Shown: positions 1 through 7,699 of the stretch, in pieces
How the letters are laid out: every line of letters begins with the position of its first letter
Numbering within the stretch: the stretch's first letter is position 1
Assembly (NCBI GenBank): GCA_019689555.1
Contig: JADGHE010000001.1
Location: 99,157 to 163,156, forward strand
DNA length: 64,000 bases
Reading direction: 5' to 3'
Origin: Variibacter sp.
GTDB taxonomy: Bacteria > Pseudomonadota > Alphaproteobacteria > Rhizobiales > Xanthobacteraceae
Made by a program: the position numbers and the translations under genes
Notes under the pieces: model-generated
The model's input: the letters and a program-made list of their open reading frames with translations, nothing else
The model's database searches: none
What the model was told of the DNA's origin: nothing

Positions 1-820
1 CGCCGGCGCCGAGCGGGAGTCCGGTCGCGGCGGCGACATCGACGACCGCCGTCAGGCGGAACGTGCTGCCCTGGCCGGGCGCGCTCTCGACGGTGATGTC
101 GCCGTCCATGGCGCGCGCCACGTTGCGCGCGAAAACGAGCCCGAGCCCGGCGCCGCCGAACCGAAGGCCGACGCGGCGATTGGCCTGGCCGAACGGGCGG
201 AAGAGGCGGCGAAGCTCCGCCTGCGAAAGGCCGGCGCCCTCATCCGAGACGACGAAGGCGAGCCGCAACCGCCCGTTCTCGGTCGGCTCCCCCGTGACCG
301 CGAAGCTCACGCAGCCGGTGTCGGTGAACTTCACCGCATTGTCGATGAGGTTTTCCACCGCCGCGCGCAGCCGCACCGGATCGCCCACCGCCTGCGCGGG
401 CAGCTCGGCCGAGATGGTCTCGCGCGCCGAGAGGCCCTTCACCGCGGCGCGCGCGGCGAGCGACTGCGCGAGCGCGCGCGCGAGCGCCGGCACGTCGAAG
501 GCTTGGCGCTGCACGGTCAAGCCCCGCGCCTTCGCGCGCGCGCCGTCCACGATCACGCTCGTGAGACCCGCAAGATGCTCGGCCGCCGTCTTCAGTGCAG
601 CCGCCCAGCCGCGCTCGCGCTCCGGCAGGTCCGACGCGGACAAGAGCTCGGCGAGCGCCAGAATGCCGTTGAGCGGCGTGCGGATCTCGTGCGCGAAGCT
701 TGCGAGCGCCGTCTCCAGCGCGTCGCGTTCGCGCGGCTTGGAGCGGGCAGGGGATCGGGGCCGCCTTGCGGCGCGTGCCTTCCCTTGTCCAGGTGCGTCA
801 CGGTTGCTCGGCATTCTCAT
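1..820 (-). CDS. Sensor histidine kinase, C-terminus cut by window edge
   Basis: The reading frame is open from an ATG at 820 through position 1, giving at least 273 residues; the 3' end lies outside the window. The dimerisation/phosphoacceptor box reads FAHEIRTPLNGI, with the phosphorylated His at about residue 44. The ATPase domain shows the N box (ENLIDNAVKF), G1 box (SDEGAGL), F box (RPFGQ) and G2 box (GGAGLGL). Only about 40 residues, basic and Pro-rich, precede the His box, and no membrane segment or sensor domain is present, so this is a cytosolic kinase. The missing end could carry a receiver domain, making it a hybrid kinase. A purine-rich AGAGAG lies shortly before the ATG; a second ATG at 814 is also possible. 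It follows gluQ on the same strand after 90 bp. Confidence 0.85.
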   Translation of the reverse strand, partial: MRMPSNRDAPGQGKARAARRPRSPARSKPRERDALETALASFAHEIRTPLNGILALAELLSASDLPERERGWAAALKTAAEHLAGLTSVIVDGARAKARGLTVQRQAFDVPALARALAQSLAARAAVKGLSARETISAELPAQAVGDPVRLRAAVENLIDNAVKFTDTGCVSFAVTGEPTENGRLRLAFVVSDEGAGLSQAELRRLFRPFGQANRRVGLRFGGAGLGLVFARNVARAMDGDITVESAPGQGSTFRLTAVVDVAAATGLPLGAG

Positions 821-910
821 AGAATGCTCTCTGCTGCCGAAACTAAACTACACGTAAATGTGGGGGTGCGGCATCATTTCGTCGCGCTGGTTGCCGCCGA
901 GGGCTCGCGC

Positions 911-1786
911 TCAACCCAGCGCGATCAGACGTCGAATCTCGGCCGGCGTGACCCCTTGTGCCCGCAGCTCCCGCAGCGCCGTCGCCTTCGTGGATTTCGA
1001 CAGCTTGCGGCCATCCGCCCCTAAGACCAGCCGATGGTGGCGGTATTGCGGCGCAGCAAATCCGAGCAGCGCCTGCAGCAGGCGGTGAATGCTCGTCGCC
1101 GCAAACAGGTCCTGCCCCCGCACCACATGGGTGACCCCCTGCGCGGCGTCGTCCACGACGACCGCCAGATGATAGCTCGTCGGCGTCTCCTTGCGGGCGA
1201 GCACGACATCGCCCCACGCCGCCGGCGCGGCGGCGATCTCGCCCGTCTCGCCGGCCGGCCCCGCGCCCGTCTCTCGCCAGCTCAGCGGGCCGGCGCGCGC
1301 AATCGCGGCGCCCATGCGCAGCCGCAAAGCATAGCTCTCGCCGGCCGCGATGCGGCGCCGGCGTTCCGCCTCGTCCATGGCAAAGGCGCGCCCCGGATAG
1401 AGCGGGGCGCCGTCCGGATCGCGCGGCCAGGGCCCGGCCGTCCGCTCCCGCTCGGCGACGAGGCGGGCGATTTCGGCGCGGCTTTCGAAGCTCGGATAGA
1501 GGAGCCCCTGCGCCTCGAGCCTCTCCAGGGCCGCGCGGTAGGCGTCCATGTGGTCCGATTGCCGGCGCACGGGCTCTTCCCATTCGATGCCGAGCCACGC
1601 CAGGTCTTCGTAGATTGCGGCCTCGAATTCGGGGCGGCAGCGCGTCCGGTCGATGTCCTCGATGCGCAAAAGAAAACGGCCGCGCATGCGCCGCGCCATC
1701 TCGAAGTTCATCAGCGCGGACAAGGCATGGCCCAGATGCAGAAAGCCGTTCGGGCTCGGGGCAAAGCGGAAGACGGGAACCGCCAT
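911..1786 (-). CDS. gluQ: Glutamyl-Q tRNA(Asp) synthetase
   Basis: A 291-residue shortened class I glutamyl-tRNA synthetase paralogue. It activates glutamate and attaches it to the queuosine base at the wobble position of tRNA-Asp. The N-terminus has FAPSPNGFLHLGH, with HLGH as the HIGH motif, and KLSKS lies near residue 265. The anticodon-binding domain of full GluRS is absent, as expected for this family. An ATG start at 1786 leaves the usual few residues before the substrate-binding strand. The gene is divergent from the AlkA-type glycosylase, with 162 bp between them that show no further gene. Confidence 0.93.
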   Translation of the reverse strand: MAVPVFRFAPSPNGFLHLGHALSALMNFEMARRMRGRFLLRIEDIDRTRCRPEFEAAIYEDLAWLGIEWEEPVRRQSDHMDAYRAALERLEAQGLLYPSFESRAEIARLVAERERTAGPWPRDPDGAPLYPGRAFAMDEAERRRRIAAGESYALRLRMGAAIARAGPLSWRETGAGPAGETGEIAAAPAAWGDVVLARKETPTSYHLAVVVDDAAQGVTHVVRGQDLFAATSIHRLLQALLGFAAPQYRHHRLVLGADGRKLSKSTKATALRELRAQGVTPAEIRRLIALG

Positions 1787-1948
1787 GGTCAGGCCGCGGC
1801 TTTTGCCATAGAAAGCGGGAGAGCGCCATTGCGGCGGCGAACGATGCCTCTGGCGCCGTCAGCGGAGGGGGGCCACATTCTCACGGGCTCCCGTGCAAGG
1901 GCGGCGGGGCCGTGCGATTTCTGCGTCGAAGCGTTCCCTTCATCGTCG

Positions 1949-2593
1949 ATGTCCTCGGTCATCCGCAACGAAACGGACCTCCATACGGCGCTCAAGGCGC
2001 TCATCGCCGCCGATCCGCGGCTCGAGGCCGTTCTTGCGGTGGCGGGCCCGCCGCCGTTGCGCCGCCGGCCGGACGGCTTCGTCGGGCTTGCCTGGATCAT
2101 CGTGGGGCAGCAGTTGTCGACCGCCAGCGCGGGAGCCATCTGGGCTCGCCTTTCGGCGGCGTTCGATCCGTTCGATCACACGGCGATTCTCGGCGCCCGC
2201 GCGCCGAAGCTCACGCGCCTCGGCCTGTCGGCGGCCAAGATCCGCACGCTCAAGGCGCTCGCCCGCGCGATCGATCGCGGCGCGCTCGATCTTGCTTCGC
2301 TCGCCGCGATGCCGCCGGAGGAGGCGCATGCCGCGCTCACCGCGCAGCCCGGCATCGGGCCATGGACCGCCGATCTCTACCTCCTGAGCTGTCTCGGCCA
2401 CGCCGACGTCTGGCCGGCGGGCGACCTCGCTTTGCAGGAGGCGACGCGTCTCGCCTTCGCGCTCGATGCCCGCCCCACCGCCCGGCAGATGGTCCCGCTG
2501 GCGGAGCCCTGGCGGCCGTGGCGCGCAGTGGCGGCGCGGTTGCTGTGGACCTACTATCGCACCGTCAAACGGCGCGATCCCGCGCCGGTGTAG
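1949..2593 (+). CDS. DNA-3-methyladenine glycosylase, AlkA type
   Basis: A 214-residue HhH-GPD base-excision repair protein that removes alkylated purines from DNA. The helix-hairpin-helix reads QPGIGPWTADLY, followed by a VWPAGDLALQ segment carrying the catalytic Asp of the family. Length matches the short AlkA group that lacks the Ada domain. The frame stays open far upstream, but that part is antisense to gluQ; the ATG at 1949 gives the sensible N-terminus (MSSVIRNETDL). It ends 20 bp before the next gene, so the pair is probably co-transcribed. I am sure of the family, less of the exact lesion range. Confidence 0.88.
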   Translation: MSSVIRNETDLHTALKALIAADPRLEAVLAVAGPPPLRRRPDGFVGLAWIIVGQQLSTASAGAIWARLSAAFDPFDHTAILGARAPKLTRLGLSAAKIRTLKALARAIDRGALDLASLAAMPPEEAHAALTAQPGIGPWTADLYLLSCLGHADVWPAGDLALQEATRLAFALDARPTARQMVPLAEPWRPWRAVAARLLWTYYRTVKRRDPAPV

Positions 2594-2613
2594 CTTCCAT
2601 CCACGATGCGGAG

Positions 2614-3303
2614 ATGGTCATGGCCGCTGAACTCGACGGGCCGCGGCTCGAGCCGCGGTCGGGTCCCGCGCGACGCCTCGTCGTCCTGCTGCATGGCTAC
2701 GGCGCCGACGGTAACGACCTGATCGATCTCGGCGCAGCCTGGCAGCCGCTGCTGCCGGATGCGGCCTTCGTGGCCCCGCACGCGCCCGAGCCGTGCGCAC
2801 AGGCCCCCCTGGGGCGGCAATGGTTTCCGCTCACCCTGCGCAGCCCGCAGGAGCGCTGGGCCGGGGTGAATGCGGCGGCGCCGGTTCTCGAGCGCTTCCT
2901 GGCGCGGGAACTCGAGCGGCGGAAGCTGCCGCCTTCGGCGCTGGCCCTGGTGGGCTTCAGCCAGGGCACGATGCTGGCCTTGCATGTCGGGCTGCGCCGG
3001 CCGACCGCGCCCGCGGCGATCGTCGGCTATTCGGGCCTGCTCGCGACCCCCGACGGCGCGGCGGCGGACGCCATGGCGGCCGAAATCCGCAGCCGGCCGC
3101 CGGTGCTGCTCGTCCACGGGGATCGCGATGACCTCATTCCCGCGCAGGCGCTGTTTCACGCGGCCCACGGCCTCTCGGCGCTCGGATTGCCGGTGGAATG
3201 GCATCTGTCGATCGGCATCGGGCACGGAATCGACGCGGAGGGGCTGCGCCACGGGGGCGAGTTCCTCGCCCGGCGGTTCCAGGATGCGGCCGGGCCGCCA
3301 TGA
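2614..3303 (+). CDS. Phospholipase/carboxylesterase-type alpha/beta hydrolase
   Basis: A 229-residue serine hydrolase of the phospholipase/carboxylesterase (YpfH/acyl-protein thioesterase-like) family. It has the oxyanion strand LLHGYGADGNDL, the nucleophile elbow GFSQG, the catalytic Asp in HGDRDDLIP and the catalytic His in GIGHGID. There is no signal peptide or membrane segment, so it is probably cytosolic. Two in-frame ATGs at 2614 and 2620 are equally plausible starts. It lies 20 bp after the glycosylase. The natural ester substrate cannot be deduced. Confidence 0.88.
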   Translation: MVMAAELDGPRLEPRSGPARRLVVLLHGYGADGNDLIDLGAAWQPLLPDAAFVAPHAPEPCAQAPLGRQWFPLTLRSPQERWAGVNAAAPVLERFLARELERRKLPPSALALVGFSQGTMLALHVGLRRPTAPAAIVGYSGLLATPDGAAADAMAAEIRSRPPVLLVHGDRDDLIPAQALFHAAHGLSALGLPVEWHLSIGIGHGIDAEGLRHGGEFLARRFQDAAGPP

Positions 3304-3405
3304 GCCGGCTTTGGGCAGGCTTCACAACGGGGCCATGCCTCCTGTACATTGTGGCATCGCAGGCTGTGGTGCGAGCAGCGGCAGGAGGTTGAGGATACGC
3401 AGCCC

Positions 3406-3963
3406 TTGAACTCCCACGTCTCGCCCGGCGGATGGCCCGTGCTGGTGCTCAACGCCGATTATCGACCGCTCAGCTACTACCCGCTGTCACTGTGGTCTTG
3501 GCAAGACGCGATCAAGGCTGTCTTTCTTGATCGCGTGAACATCGTCGCGCGCTACGACAAGGCGGTGCGCTCCCCCAATTTCGAGATGCAGATCCCGAGC
3601 GTCGTCTCGCTCAAGACGTTCGTGAGGCCCTCGACCAAGCCGGCGTTCACGCGGTTCAACGTCTTCCTGCGCGACCGCTTCTGCTGCCAGTACTGCGGCG
3701 CGCGCGATGACCTCACCTTCGACCATCTGGTGCCGCGCTCCCGCGGCGGCCACACGACCTGGGACAACGTCGTCGCCGCCTGCTCGCCCTGCAATCTGCG
3801 CAAGGGGAACAAGACGCCGGCGGAAGCCGACATGTGGCCGGCGCAGATGCCGTTCCAGCCGAGCATTCATCACCTGCACCGCAACGGCCGGCTTTTCCCG
3901 CCGAACTATCTGCACGAAAGCTGGCTCGATTATCTCTACTGGGATACCGAGCTCGAGCCGTAA
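3406..3963 (+). CDS. HNH endonuclease family protein
   Basis: A protein of about 185 residues of the HNH family conserved as a single-copy gene in Hyphomicrobiales. The zinc-binding knuckles CQYCG and CSPC flank the active-site segment TFDHLVPRSRGG...NVV. The body (VLNADYRPLSYYPLSLW at the N-terminus, YLHESWLDYLYWDTELEP at the end) is typical of the group. I chose the TTG at 3406 because family members begin about a dozen residues before VLNAD and a GAGG lies nine bases upstream; an ATG at 3349 would add 19 residues. Its substrate is unknown. The last 28 bp overlap dsbB, which is convergent. Confidence 0.85.
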   Translation: MNSHVSPGGWPVLVLNADYRPLSYYPLSLWSWQDAIKAVFLDRVNIVARYDKAVRSPNFEMQIPSVVSLKTFVRPSTKPAFTRFNVFLRDRFCCQYCGARDDLTFDHLVPRSRGGHTTWDNVVAACSPCNLRKGNKTPAEADMWPAQMPFQPSIHHLHRNGRLFPPNYLHESWLDYLYWDTELEP

Positions 3964-4484
3964 CGGCGAAGGGCTGCGACGATGCCGGCGAGCGCGGTCG
4001 CTGCGAGGGCGAGCGAGATCAGCACATTGTAGCCGGCGAGCGAGAGCCCGAGAAAGCGCCAGGCGGCTTCGTCGCAGCGCACCACGCGGGCGGCGCGCAT
4101 CTGCTGCAGCAGCGTGGCGGCCGACCCCCCCGAAAAGCCCGCGCCGGAGCAGTCCTGCGGTCCCGCCCACCAGTTCCACTCGACGCCGGCGTGATAGGCG
4201 CCGAGCCCGGCGCCCCAGAGCATCGCAACGGCGATGATCGCGAGCCCGCCGACGAGCAGCCCGCGCGGCGCGCCGCGCCAGGCTGCGACCGCGAGCAGCG
4301 CCGCGAGCGGCACCGCGACATAATAGGGCCAGCGCTGTTCGAGGCAGAGCGGACAGGGCGCAAGCCCCACCACGTATTCGAAGAACCACGCGCCGGCGAT
4401 CGTCGCCGCCCCGCCCAGGGCGACGGCAATCCCGGCCGCCGCGACGGGCTGCTCTGTAATCCAGGTGCTCCAAGATGACCGCAT
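3936..4484 (-). CDS. dsbB: Disulfide bond formation protein DsbB
   Basis: A 182-residue inner-membrane protein with four hydrophobic segments that reoxidises DsbA and passes electrons to quinone. The first periplasmic redox pair is CPLC (in GLAPCPLCLEQRWPYY, the family signature) and the second pair is formed by the Cys in PQDCSG and the Cys in VVRCDE. The Pro/Gln-rich DsbB signature and the four-helix layout are intact. It is convergent with the HNH nuclease, overlapping by 28 bp, and divergent from tRNA-Leu. Confidence 0.9.
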   Translation of the reverse strand: MRSSWSTWITEQPVAAAGIAVALGGAATIAGAWFFEYVVGLAPCPLCLEQRWPYYVAVPLAALLAVAAWRGAPRGLLVGGLAIIAVAMLWGAGLGAYHAGVEWNWWAGPQDCSGAGFSGGSAATLLQQMRAARVVRCDEAAWRFLGLSLAGYNVLISLALAATALAGIVAALRRYGSSSVSQ

Positions 4485-4500
4485 GCTTCACGTGCCGACG

Positions 4501-4529
4501 TTGAACCGGTGCCCCCGGTCCGTTATATG
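4501..4529 (+). promoter_or_regulatory. Sigma-70-type promoter of tRNA-Leu
   Basis: TTGAAC at 4501-4506 and TATATG at 4524-4529 are separated by exactly 17 bp, and the mature tRNA begins 11 bp after the -10 box. This is a close match to the housekeeping consensus and sits in the short gap between dsbB and the tRNA. Confidence 0.75.
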
Positions 4530-4539
4530 CGAACCGTGT

Positions 4540-4626
4540 GCCCCTGTGGCGGAATTGGTAGACGCGCCTGACTCAAAATCAGGTGGTGGCGACACCGTGC
4601 TGGTTCGAGTCCGGCCAGGGGCACCA
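4540..4626 (+). tRNA. tRNA-Leu (CAA anticodon)
   Basis: A complete class II tRNA cloverleaf. The acceptor arm GCCCCTG pairs with CAGGGGC, A is the discriminator and CCA is encoded at 4624-4626. The anticodon stem CCTGA/TCAGG encloses the loop CTCAAAA, so the anticodon is CAA, reading UUG. The long variable arm expected for leucine tRNAs is present, followed by the GTTCGAGTC T-loop region. Confidence 0.95.
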
Positions 4627-4695
4627 ACAACTCCGCCGCCACCTGCGTTCAGCACCGCAGCACCCTCGGCCCGCGCGCCCGTTGTGTAGGGCCTT

Positions 4696-4737
4696 TCGCT
4701 CGCGGCGGAAAGCGAGTCGCTCGCGGCGGAAAGCGAG
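4696..4737. repeat. 21-bp perfect tandem repeat with hairpin potential
   Basis: Two identical 21-bp units lie at 4696-4716 and 4717-4737. Each contains a short inverted repeat (CTCGC and GCGAG around an eight-base loop), so a transcript leaving the NAD-synthase-like gene on the minus strand would carry two tandem stem-loops 40-80 bases after its stop codon. No T-run follows, so a classical rho-independent terminator is not clear. The rest of 4627-4778 shows nothing else. Confidence 0.7.
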
Positions 4738-4778
4738 CCCGCCCGACATGCTCGCCGCGCGGTGCCCCGCGATCTGCG

Positions 4779-5822
4779 TTAAATCTCCAGCACCGGCTCG
4801 ACCAGAAGCGGCGCTTCGTGGAGATAGCGCGTCGCGCGGCGCTTCGCCTCGATGTCGCGCCAGACCCGCTCGACTTGCTCCGCCGTGAGTCCCGTCGCGC
4901 GGCCGACGGCCGCGGCCGAAAGGCCGTTGTTGAGCCCGTAGAGGCAGAGGTCCATCAGCGGGTAGGGCAGAGAGAAGTAGAACTCCTCCTGCGTCTGCGC
5001 GAGCGACCAGGTGTCGGTCGTCGGCGGGCGGCGGCGGACCTCCTCGGGCACGCCGAGATGCGCAGCGAGCTGGTACACCTGGCTCTTGTAGAGATGCGCG
5101 ATCGGCTTGAGATCGGCGGCGCCGTCGCCGTTCTTCACGAAGAAGCCCTGGTCGTATTCGAGCCGGTTCGGCGTGCCGGCGACCGCGTAGTTGAGCCGAT
5201 CGGCGTGATAGTATTCGATCTGCTTGCGCGTCCGCTGCTTCATGTTCGTCGCCGCGACGATGCCGAGATAGACGTCGAGCGGCATGCGCAGCTTCCGCTG
5301 CGTGCCGTCGGGCGCCTGCACGACCAGAAACGTGATGTTGTAGCCGCTGCCGTGCAGCGCGTTCGCGATCACCACTTTGCAGGCCCAGCCGGGGCCGAAT
5401 TCGGGCACCAGCTTGCGGATGCGGGCGTCGCGCCGCTCGTAGCAGCCGGCCGCGGTGAGGGTGGGTTCGATGTCCTCCGTCACCGTGCGGAGGCCGAAGC
5501 GGTCGGCCACGAGGTGGCCAAGCCGCAGGCTCTCGCAGTCGGAGTCCTTTTCCGGCATCAGCACGGCGAGCACGTTCTGCGGCCCGAGAGCGCGCGCGCA
5601 CAGCGCCGCCGTGACGCTCGAGTCGATGCCGCCGGAGAGTCCGACCACGACGCCGCGCCGGCGCAGCCGCCGCGTCACCTGCTCGCGGATCGCCGCGGCA
5701 ATGCGCTGCGCCTCCGTCTCCGCGTCGAGCCGCAGCGTGGCCGGAGAGAATTCGCCGTCTTCCGAGACGGCCGGCGACGGCGGCACAGGCACGTCCGCGT
5801 TTTCGATCGTCGCGACCCTCAT
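4779..5822 (-). CDS. nadE: NAD synthase-like ATP-dependent amidating enzyme
   Basis: A 347-residue adenine-nucleotide alpha-hydrolase-fold protein. The ATP-binding PP-loop reads VGLSGGIDSSV, and KNGDGAADLKPIAHLYKSQV matches the NadE core. There is no N-terminal glutaminase domain, so ammonia would be the nitrogen donor. Compared with ordinary NadE it has extra sequence between the PP-loop domain and the GTPNRLEYDQG motif (roughly residues 165-215) and a changed C-terminal region. The ATG at 5822 overlaps the stop of the ligase gene as ATGA, implying coupled translation. It is the last gene of a six-gene block with an ACP and an asparagine-synthetase-like protein, so it may amidate a pathway intermediate rather than, or as well as, nicotinate adenine dinucleotide. 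The family is certain; the substrate is not. Confidence 0.85.
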   Translation of the reverse strand: MRVATIENADVPVPPSPAVSEDGEFSPATLRLDAETEAQRIAAAIREQVTRRLRRRGVVVGLSGGIDSSVTAALCARALGPQNVLAVLMPEKDSDCESLRLGHLVADRFGLRTVTEDIEPTLTAAGCYERRDARIRKLVPEFGPGWACKVVIANALHGSGYNITFLVVQAPDGTQRKLRMPLDVYLGIVAATNMKQRTRKQIEYYHADRLNYAVAGTPNRLEYDQGFFVKNGDGAADLKPIAHLYKSQVYQLAAHLGVPEEVRRRPPTTDTWSLAQTQEEFYFSLPYPLMDLCLYGLNNGLSAAAVGRATGLTAEQVERVWRDIEAKRRATRYLHEAPLLVEPVLEI

Positions 5823-7360
5823 TCGGCGGCCTCCAGCGCCGCGGCGACCTGCCGGCGGCTGATCTTGCCCGTGTCGGTCTTCGGCAGTTCGCTGCGGAAC
5901 TCGACCTCCTTGGGGACCATGTAGTCCTCGATGTGCTTCGCGCAGTGGCGGATCACGTCCTGCGCGCTCAGGCTTCCGTCGGCGACCACCACGGCCTTGA
6001 TCGCCATGCCCAGAATGGGATCGGGCACGCCGACCACGGCGGCCTCGCTCACGCCCGGCAGCGCATAGAGCACGTTTTCGATCTCCTTGGGGCTCACCTT
6101 CTCGCCGCGTGTCTTGATGATGTCGTCCTTGCGGCCGACGAAGTAGAGGAAGCCGTCCTCGTCGGTGCGGAAGAGGTCGCCGGTGTAGAGCACCTTTTCC
6201 CACGGGAAGGGGCCCGGCCGCAGCGCGCGGTCCGTCGCCTCGGGGGCCTCCCAGTAGCCCTTCATCACGTGCGGGCCGCGGATCACCAGCTCGCCCACCA
6301 CGCCCGGCCCCACGCGCTCCCCGTTTTCATTAACGACATAGGCTTCCGTGCCCGGAATGGCGATGCCGACGGAGCCCGGCCGCCGGCTCAGCTCCTCGGG
6401 CGGCAGCCAGGTGCAGCGCTTGCACTCGGTGAGCCCGTACATCGAGAAGATCTTCGCGCGCGGAAAAAGCGCCTGCAGGCGCAGGATGTGCGCGGGCGGC
6501 AGTGCCGCAGCGGTGTTGGTGATGTAGCGCAGATGCGGAAACGAGTCGGGCTCGATGTCCTTCATCTGCAGGATCAGCGCCGCCATGGTCGGCACGAGCG
6601 GGAAACCGGTGACGCGCTCGGCCCGCATGCGTTCGAGGATCGCGTGGGGAAAGGCGAAGGACTTCTCGAGCACCAGCGTGGCACCGACCTTCGCGGCCAT
6701 CAGCACCTGGTAGAGGCCGTAGTCGAAGGAGAGCGGCAGCACGTTGAGGACGATGTCGTCGGGCGTGTTCTCGAGATAGGTGGTGATCGAGGTTGCGGCC
6801 GCCACCACGTTCTCGTGCGTCATCATCACGCCCTTGGGGAAGCCGGTGGAGCCCGACGTGTAGATCAACATGGCGAGGTCGAGCGCGATGCCGGGGAAGG
6901 CCGGCGGCGCGGACCGGGTCGCGAGCGCGTCCGAAAAACGCAACGCTCCGGGCAGCGCCGCCGCGCCGTCGCCGCCGGCGACGACCGTGATCCTGACGGA
7001 AGGCGCGGCCTTCAGCGCCGCGGCGGCGACAGCCGTAAGCCGCGCCTGCGTGACGAGCGCGGCGGCGCGGCAATTGTTGACGACATAGGCGAGCTTCTCC
7101 GCCTTGGTCGACGGATTGATCGGGCTGAACACCGCGCCCGCTTTCAGCGCGGCAAAGATGGCGATTACCGTCTCCCAGCTATTGTCCATGAAGAGCGCGA
7201 CGCGGTCGCCGCGCTCGAGCCCGCGCTCAACGAGCGCCGCCGCGAGCCGATCCGACATGTCGTCGAGGTCGCGGTAGGTGAGGCGCCGGCCGTTCGCCAC
7301 GACGGCGGTCTTGTCGGGAAACCGCGCTCGACTGTCTCGCAGGAACTGCTCGACGCGCAT
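5819..7360 (-). CDS. AMP-forming acyl/aryl-CoA ligase or carrier-protein ligase
   Basis: A 513-residue ANL-superfamily adenylating enzyme. The phosphate loop YTSGSTGFPKG lies near residue 165, the A5 motif YGLTE near 306, then YTGD and GRKDDIIKTRGEKVSP, and the C-terminal lysine motif PKTDTGKISRR is complete, so both half-reactions should work. The acceptor could be CoA or the neighbouring acyl carrier protein. Family members of this type occur with AsnB-like proteins and ACPs in exosortase and exopolysaccharide loci. It starts 52 bp after the ACP stop and overlaps the NAD-synthase-like gene by 4 bp. The acid it activates cannot be read from the sequence. Confidence 0.9.
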   Translation of the reverse strand: MRVEQFLRDSRARFPDKTAVVANGRRLTYRDLDDMSDRLAAALVERGLERGDRVALFMDNSWETVIAIFAALKAGAVFSPINPSTKAEKLAYVVNNCRAAALVTQARLTAVAAAALKAAPSVRITVVAGGDGAAALPGALRFSDALATRSAPPAFPGIALDLAMLIYTSGSTGFPKGVMMTHENVVAAATSITTYLENTPDDIVLNVLPLSFDYGLYQVLMAAKVGATLVLEKSFAFPHAILERMRAERVTGFPLVPTMAALILQMKDIEPDSFPHLRYITNTAAALPPAHILRLQALFPRAKIFSMYGLTECKRCTWLPPEELSRRPGSVGIAIPGTEAYVVNENGERVGPGVVGELVIRGPHVMKGYWEAPEATDRALRPGPFPWEKVLYTGDLFRTDEDGFLYFVGRKDDIIKTRGEKVSPKEIENVLYALPGVSEAAVVGVPDPILGMAIKAVVVADGSLSAQDVIRHCAKHIEDYMVPKEVEFRSELPKTDTGKISRRQVAAALEAAE

Positions 7361-7412
7361 GGGCTGCCCCTCTCTCCGAAACGAACGCTGCGGACAAGAA
7401 CGCGGCTCCGCT

Positions 7413-7682
7413 TCAGGCGGCGGCCGCCGTCTCTCCCATCTTGCGCGTCACATAGGCCGTGATCGCCTGCACGGAATCGAGATTTTCAGGAACGATCTCC
7501 GCGTCCGCCATCCGGATGCGGAAGTGCGATTCCAAGAAGGCGACGAGTTCGAGAATCCCGGTCGAGTCGATGAGCCCGGCCTCGAGCAGGGACTCCGTGT
7601 CGGACAGGTCCGCGCGGTCCTCGCGGAAGAGGAAGTTGTCGGCGATGAACTCGCGGATTTGGCGGGCGATCTCGCTCTGCAT
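7413..7682 (-). CDS. Acyl carrier protein
   Basis: An 89-residue phosphopantetheine-binding carrier protein. The attachment site is LIDSTGILELV, where the Ser of DST replaces the more usual DSL context; helix I (ARQIREFIADNFL) and the acidic loop fit the ACP fold. The start at 7682 has AGGAG nine bases upstream. It lies 17 bp after the asparagine-synthetase-like gene and 52 bp before the ligase, so it is the obvious partner for the ligase. It differs from the fatty-acid AcpP in length and in its Ala-rich tail. It needs a phosphopantetheinyl transferase encoded elsewhere. Confidence 0.9.
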   Translation of the reverse strand: MQSEIARQIREFIADNFLFREDRADLSDTESLLEAGLIDSTGILELVAFLESHFRIRMADAEIVPENLDSVQAITAYVTRKMGETAAAA

Positions 7683-7699
7683 GGCTTGCGCTCCTGGTT

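Noticed and set aside
4540..4737. Integrated mobile element at tRNA-Leu
   Set aside because: No integrase, transposase or displaced tRNA 3'-end repeat was found; the flanking block looks like native GC-rich sequence.
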